Below are positions 5,823-8,124 of a stretch of DNA of 8,124 nucleotides, in pieces. The notes under the pieces are model-generated. The model was given only the letters and a program-made list of their open reading frames with translations. It was not told the origin of the DNA and did not search any database. A program made the translations under genes and the position numbers. Origin of the DNA: an uncultured Phycisphaera sp. (GTDB taxonomy: Bacteria > Planctomycetota > Phycisphaerae > Phycisphaerales > SM1A02). Location: NCBI GenBank assembly GCA_937911845.1, contig CALDQF010000041.1, forward strand, positions 1 through 8,124. The letters are read 5' to 3'. Numbering within the stretch: position 1 is the first letter of the stretch; every line of letters begins with the position of its first letter.

Positions 5823-6974
5823 ATGACGCCGTCCTGTCCACCTGTTCGTGAAATGCTTGAGGCTCTGGTCGGGATTGACACCACCAGCTCGGGTTCAAAC
5901 TTGGCCGCCGTCGATCTGGTGGAATCTTGGTTGGAGTCGGTCCCCGGAGTCCGGCGACAACGGATTCTCGATGCCACGGGACAGAAAGCGAATTTGATTG
6001 CTTGGGCTGGTCCTGAAGTCGATGCCACGCGCGATGGCTTGATTGTCTCGGGCCACCTCGATTGCGTTCCGGTGGAGGCTCAGGGATGGACAAGTGACCC
6101 TTTTGTGGTCCGCGAGCAGTCCGGCCGTTTGTACGGGCGGGGGGTTTGCGACATGAAAGGCTTCGATGCCATTGCCATCAACGCCTTCGCTCAGGTTGCT
6201 CCCCAGGCGACGCGACCTTTGGTGCTGATGTTGTCCTACGACGAGGAAGTTGGCTCACACGGCATCGCTCGAATGGCTGAAGAGTTGGTGCCCAGCGCAT
6301 TGCCTCAAGAAGCTTTGATTGGTGAGCCCACGTCCGGCCAAATAATGCCCTTGCACAAAGGTCATCTTCGGTTCACGTTGAATTCTCGAGGCAAGAACGC
6401 GCACACAGCTTTCCCTCAAGATGGGTTGAACGCCATCGAGCCATTGGCCGAAGCCGCGGTTCGGCTGGCCGCCCTTCGTCGGACGTTCGAGCAAGAAGGT
6501 GGTCCAAACGCCGATCGATTCCCGGAAGCCCCTTTCTTGGTGCTCACGGTGGCGCTCATCGAGGGTGGAAACGCGATCAACGTTGTTCCGGATACCGCCC
6601 GCCTTGGGGTTGGCATTCGGTTGTTGCCTGGGATTGACCCCGAAGAGGTGGAGTGCCGGGTTCGAGAACACTTGGCGACGCTTCTTGGGGAAAACCTGTG
6701 GATGAACAGGGACGCACTTTCCCCACCGATGCCAGAAAATCCAGACATGCATCTTCGGGAGGCGTTGCAACAGATGGATGTCCCCTTGGCCCCACACGGG
6801 GCTCCATTCGGGACCGATGGTGGCATGTTGTTCGAGAAAATGGGGGTAAAGAGTCTTTTATGGGGACCTGGGAGCATCCAGAACGCCCATCAACCGGACG
6901 AGTGGATCGAGTTGCGTGATTTGGACCAAATGGAGTGCGATTTGCCCCGTCTTCTCGGACGTCTTGTCGTTTGA
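5823..6974 (+). CDS. argE: Acetylornithine deacetylase-like M20 metallohydrolase
   Basis: The M20 fold with ArgE-type signatures predicts hydrolysis of N-acetyl-L-ornithine (or a related N-acyl amino acid) to the free amino acid and acetate in the cytoplasm. Residues visible are His78 and catalytic Asp80 in SGHLDCVPV, WTSDPF, Asp110 in GRLYGRGVCDMKGF, the Glu141-Glu142 pair in YDEEVGSHG, Glu168 in IGEPTS, HKGH (178-181), the lid-domain segment NAHTAFPQDGLNAIE (192-206), RLLPG (266-270), and GPGSIQNAHQPDEWIE (348-363) with metal ligand His356. Both the GPGS-AHQPDE end and the HKGH segment match E. coli ArgE closely, and the 383-residue length is the same. Dap desuccinylase or a citrulline-specific deacetylase cannot be fully excluded without other arg genes in view. 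It follows the M42 gene by 3 bp with no visible Shine-Dalgarno sequence, so translation is probably coupled. The pair would make a peptide or acyl amino acid salvage unit, which is inference. Confidence 0.87.
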   Translation: MTPSCPPVREMLEALVGIDTTSSGSNLAAVDLVESWLESVPGVRRQRILDATGQKANLIAWAGPEVDATRDGLIVSGHLDCVPVEAQGWTSDPFVVREQSGRLYGRGVCDMKGFDAIAINAFAQVAPQATRPLVLMLSYDEEVGSHGIARMAEELVPSALPQEALIGEPTSGQIMPLHKGHLRFTLNSRGKNAHTAFPQDGLNAIEPLAEAAVRLAALRRTFEQEGGPNADRFPEAPFLVLTVALIEGGNAINVVPDTARLGVGIRLLPGIDPEEVECRVREHLATLLGENLWMNRDALSPPMPENPDMHLREALQQMDVPLAPHGAPFGTDGGMLFEKMGVKSLLWGPGSIQNAHQPDEWIELRDLDQMECDLPRLLGRLVV

Positions 6975-6986
6975 GGGCATTTTTTT
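6954..6986 (+). terminator. Probable intrinsic terminator across the argE-like stop
   Basis: CTCGGACG (6954-6961) can pair with CGTTTGAG (6968-6975) around a 6-nt loop, an 8-bp stem with two G-U pairs. Four bases later comes a run of seven T (6980-6986). The hairpin includes the stop codon at 6972-6974, so transcription would end within a few bases of translation. The stem is modest and the spacing to the T-run slightly long, hence moderate confidence. It would separate the peptidase-deacetylase operon from the repeat-protein gene. Confidence 0.5.
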
Positions 6987-7016
6987 GCATCCAATCCGCT
7001 TCCAGACACGGATTTG

Positions 7017-7044
7017 TTTGGAGATGCCGAAGTTCATGTTTAAT
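7017..7044 (+). promoter_or_regulatory. Weak candidate promoter for the acidic repeat-protein gene
   Basis: TTTGGA (7017-7022) and TTTAAT (7039-7044) are separated by 16 bp and resemble sigma-70 -35 and -10 elements. They fall after the terminator and about 70 bp before the start codon, where a promoter is needed. The match is imperfect and planctomycete promoters are poorly defined, so this is only a placement guess. Confidence 0.22.
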
Positions 7045-7060
7045 TTGGACGATGGCGAAA

Positions 7061-7080
7061 GAGAAGTCTGAGTTCTTCTC
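7061..7080 (+). promoter_or_regulatory. Leader stem-loop before the acidic repeat-protein gene
   Basis: GAGAAG (7061-7066) pairs with CTTCTC (7075-7080) across an 8-nt loop. GATG (7051-7054) and CATC (7081-7084) can extend the stem past an asymmetric internal loop. It lies in the presumed 5' untranslated region, about 36 nt before the start and clear of the ribosome binding site. It is not followed by a T-run. It may stabilise the mRNA, or be incidental; no known riboswitch class is recognised. Confidence 0.3.
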
Positions 7081-7116
7081 CATCCTTTGGATTCCACTAC
7101 ACGGAGATTCTTGACC

Positions 7117-8124
7117 ATGTTCACCACAATTACCCTCTTGGCAGTGGCGACTGAAGGCAATGCCTTTGTTGCTGCTGCATCCTCTTCACGCGATCTGCTT
7201 CCCGTCGGATCACCATCGAACACCTCGTTCTTTGGCGCTTTTTCCTGCCCTGCTGGCTCGGTTGATGAAGGCGAAGGCTGCGAAGGCGACATCAACGACC
7301 TTTGCTTCGGTACCTCTGGTGCCCCTGGCTTCATCAGCGATGGCCAGACGATCTGCGGCAACCTCTTCACGACCACCGATACAACTGATCCAGCAAACCC
7401 AGTCGATACCCGTGACTTGGACTGGTTCCTCTTCACCCATGTTGGTGGTGCTATCGACTTGACCTTCGCGGCCGAAGATGACATGTTCGTCACCGTCATT
7501 CCTTATGACGCGACTGACCCTGCTTTCTGCGACAACTTCACCCAATTGGTGACCTACGACTACGCCCCAACTGATGGTGAGCGCTCCGAGCAAGTCTTTG
7601 CCAACGCAGGTGACTACTTCTTGGTTCCTTACGGAATCGACTTTGACGGCTACGACTGTGGTGCTGGTGACTTTGCGTACTACCTCGGCGCTACTTCCGA
7701 CACCGATGCTGTTTGTGTCGTCTCCGCTGAAGCTGGCGATGATGTGGAAGTTGAGCCTTGTGGCGTTGATGCCAACGGTGGTTGCAACGGCACCCTCCCC
7801 TTCCAGTTCGAGAACATCTCCGCGGGCGTGACCTTCTCGGGCACCTCCTACAGCGGTGTGGTTGACCCCGCCGATCCAGATGGCGGCCCCATTCGTGATA
7901 CCGACTGGATGCTCTATGACCACCCAGGTGGAGCGATCATCTACACCTCGATCGCTGATTTCCCTTTCCAAGGTTTGGTTGTGAACAACGTTGACTCCTG
8001 CATTGATGCTGGTGTCATCTACGCCACCGATGTCAATGCTGCAGGTTGCATTTCGCAAACCAGCGTTTCTGGCTTCATCCCCGCTGGCACGTACGCCATC
8101 TGGGCTGGTGTGGCTTTGAACGAC
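7117..8124 (+). CDS. Acidic, lysine-free protein with tandem Cys/DxDW domains, probably exported; 3' end missing
   Basis: The function is unknown. The visible 336 residues contain no lysine and only four arginines against about 50 Asp and Glu, plus 11 cysteines (44, 55, 63, 80, 138, 181, 200, 215, 223, 295, 311). Two related units are visible. The first runs from CPAGSVDEGEGC (44-55) through ICGNLF and TRDLDWFLF (98-106) to AGDYFLVPYG (164-173). The second runs from VEVEPCGVDANGGC (210-223) through FSGTSYSG and IRDTDWMLYD (259-268) to AGTYAIWAG (323-331). Each has Cys-rich acidic loops, a DxDW strand and a Gly-Asp/Thr-Tyr strand, suggesting a beta-sandwich stabilised by disulfides or calcium. 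This style is familiar from predicted planctomycete surface proteins. The N-terminus (ITLLAVATEGNAFVAAA) is hydrophobic but has no basic residue, so it is a poor signal peptide and export is inferred from composition. GGAG at 7103-7106 lies 10 nt before the ATG; an in-frame TGA at 7069 limits any upstream extension. Confidence 0.8.
   Translation, partial: MFTTITLLAVATEGNAFVAAASSSRDLLPVGSPSNTSFFGAFSCPAGSVDEGEGCEGDINDLCFGTSGAPGFISDGQTICGNLFTTTDTTDPANPVDTRDLDWFLFTHVGGAIDLTFAAEDDMFVTVIPYDATDPAFCDNFTQLVTYDYAPTDGERSEQVFANAGDYFLVPYGIDFDGYDCGAGDFAYYLGATSDTDAVCVVSAEAGDDVEVEPCGVDANGGCNGTLPFQFENISAGVTFSGTSYSGVVDPADPDGGPIRDTDWMLYDHPGGAIIYTSIADFPFQGLVVNNVDSCIDAGVIYATDVNAAGCISQTSVSGFIPAGTYAIWAGVALND

Noticed and set aside
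6993..7014. Hairpin AATCCG ... CGGATT after the argE-like gene
   Set aside because: The 6-bp stem has a 10-nt loop and no following T-run; the stem-loop ending at 6975 with seven T is the better terminator.
7210..8058. Open frame of 282 codons on the minus strand
   Set aside because: It is antisense to the acidic repeat protein. Its Val/Gly/Asp-rich look mirrors the sense codons (GAC, ACC, GCC), and it has no separate ribosome binding site.
1..8124. Mobile element, CRISPR array, tRNA, or defence island
   Set aside because: I found no transposase, integrase, regularly spaced repeats, tRNA-like cloverleaf or defence gene signatures; coding content is metabolic and contiguous.

Overview
The window looks like chromosomal DNA from a planctomycete, probably of the class Phycisphaerae. 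The main reason is the leftmost gene. It encodes a pseudopilin whose N-terminus (cleavage site, long hydrophobic helix, then [13 protein letters not shown]) is of the kind that occurs in many copies in that group. A Cys/Asp-rich repeat protein at the right edge fits the same lineage. Base composition is moderately GC-rich, coding density is high and several stop and start codons overlap. The taxonomic call is inferred from protein style, not from a marker gene.

Layout, left to right. On the minus strand lie the 5' part of a pseudopilin gene (cut by the window edge) and, upstream of it, greA for the transcript-cleavage factor GreA. A plausible greA promoter lies in the 97-bp gap that separates it from a plus-strand operon. 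That operon has three translationally coupled genes: a small two-helix membrane protein with a zinc ribbon, an SDR-type L-threonine 3-dehydrogenase, and glycine C-acetyltransferase (2-amino-3-ketobutyrate CoA ligase). The last two form the standard two-step route from threonine to glycine plus acetyl-CoA. A minus-strand BtpA-family TIM-barrel gene converges on the operon with only 3 bp between stop codons. It starts 41 bp from a divergent plus-strand pair: an M42 metallo-aminopeptidase and an ArgE-like M20 deacetylase, 3 bp apart. A probable intrinsic terminator lies across the end of the deacetylase gene. After a leader of about 140 bp begins a large, lysine-free, very acidic, Cys-containing protein with two related tandem domains, which runs off the right edge.

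Most genes are ordinary metabolism and housekeeping: threonine catabolism, peptide and N-acyl amino acid hydrolysis, and transcript cleavage. I see no mobile element, CRISPR array, tRNA or rRNA, and no defence-type cassette. The less-described items are the acidic repeat protein, the zinc-ribbon membrane protein coupled to threonine catabolism, the BtpA homologue, and a cluster of alternating inverted repeats upstream of the pseudopilin. I do not claim a new multi-gene system here.
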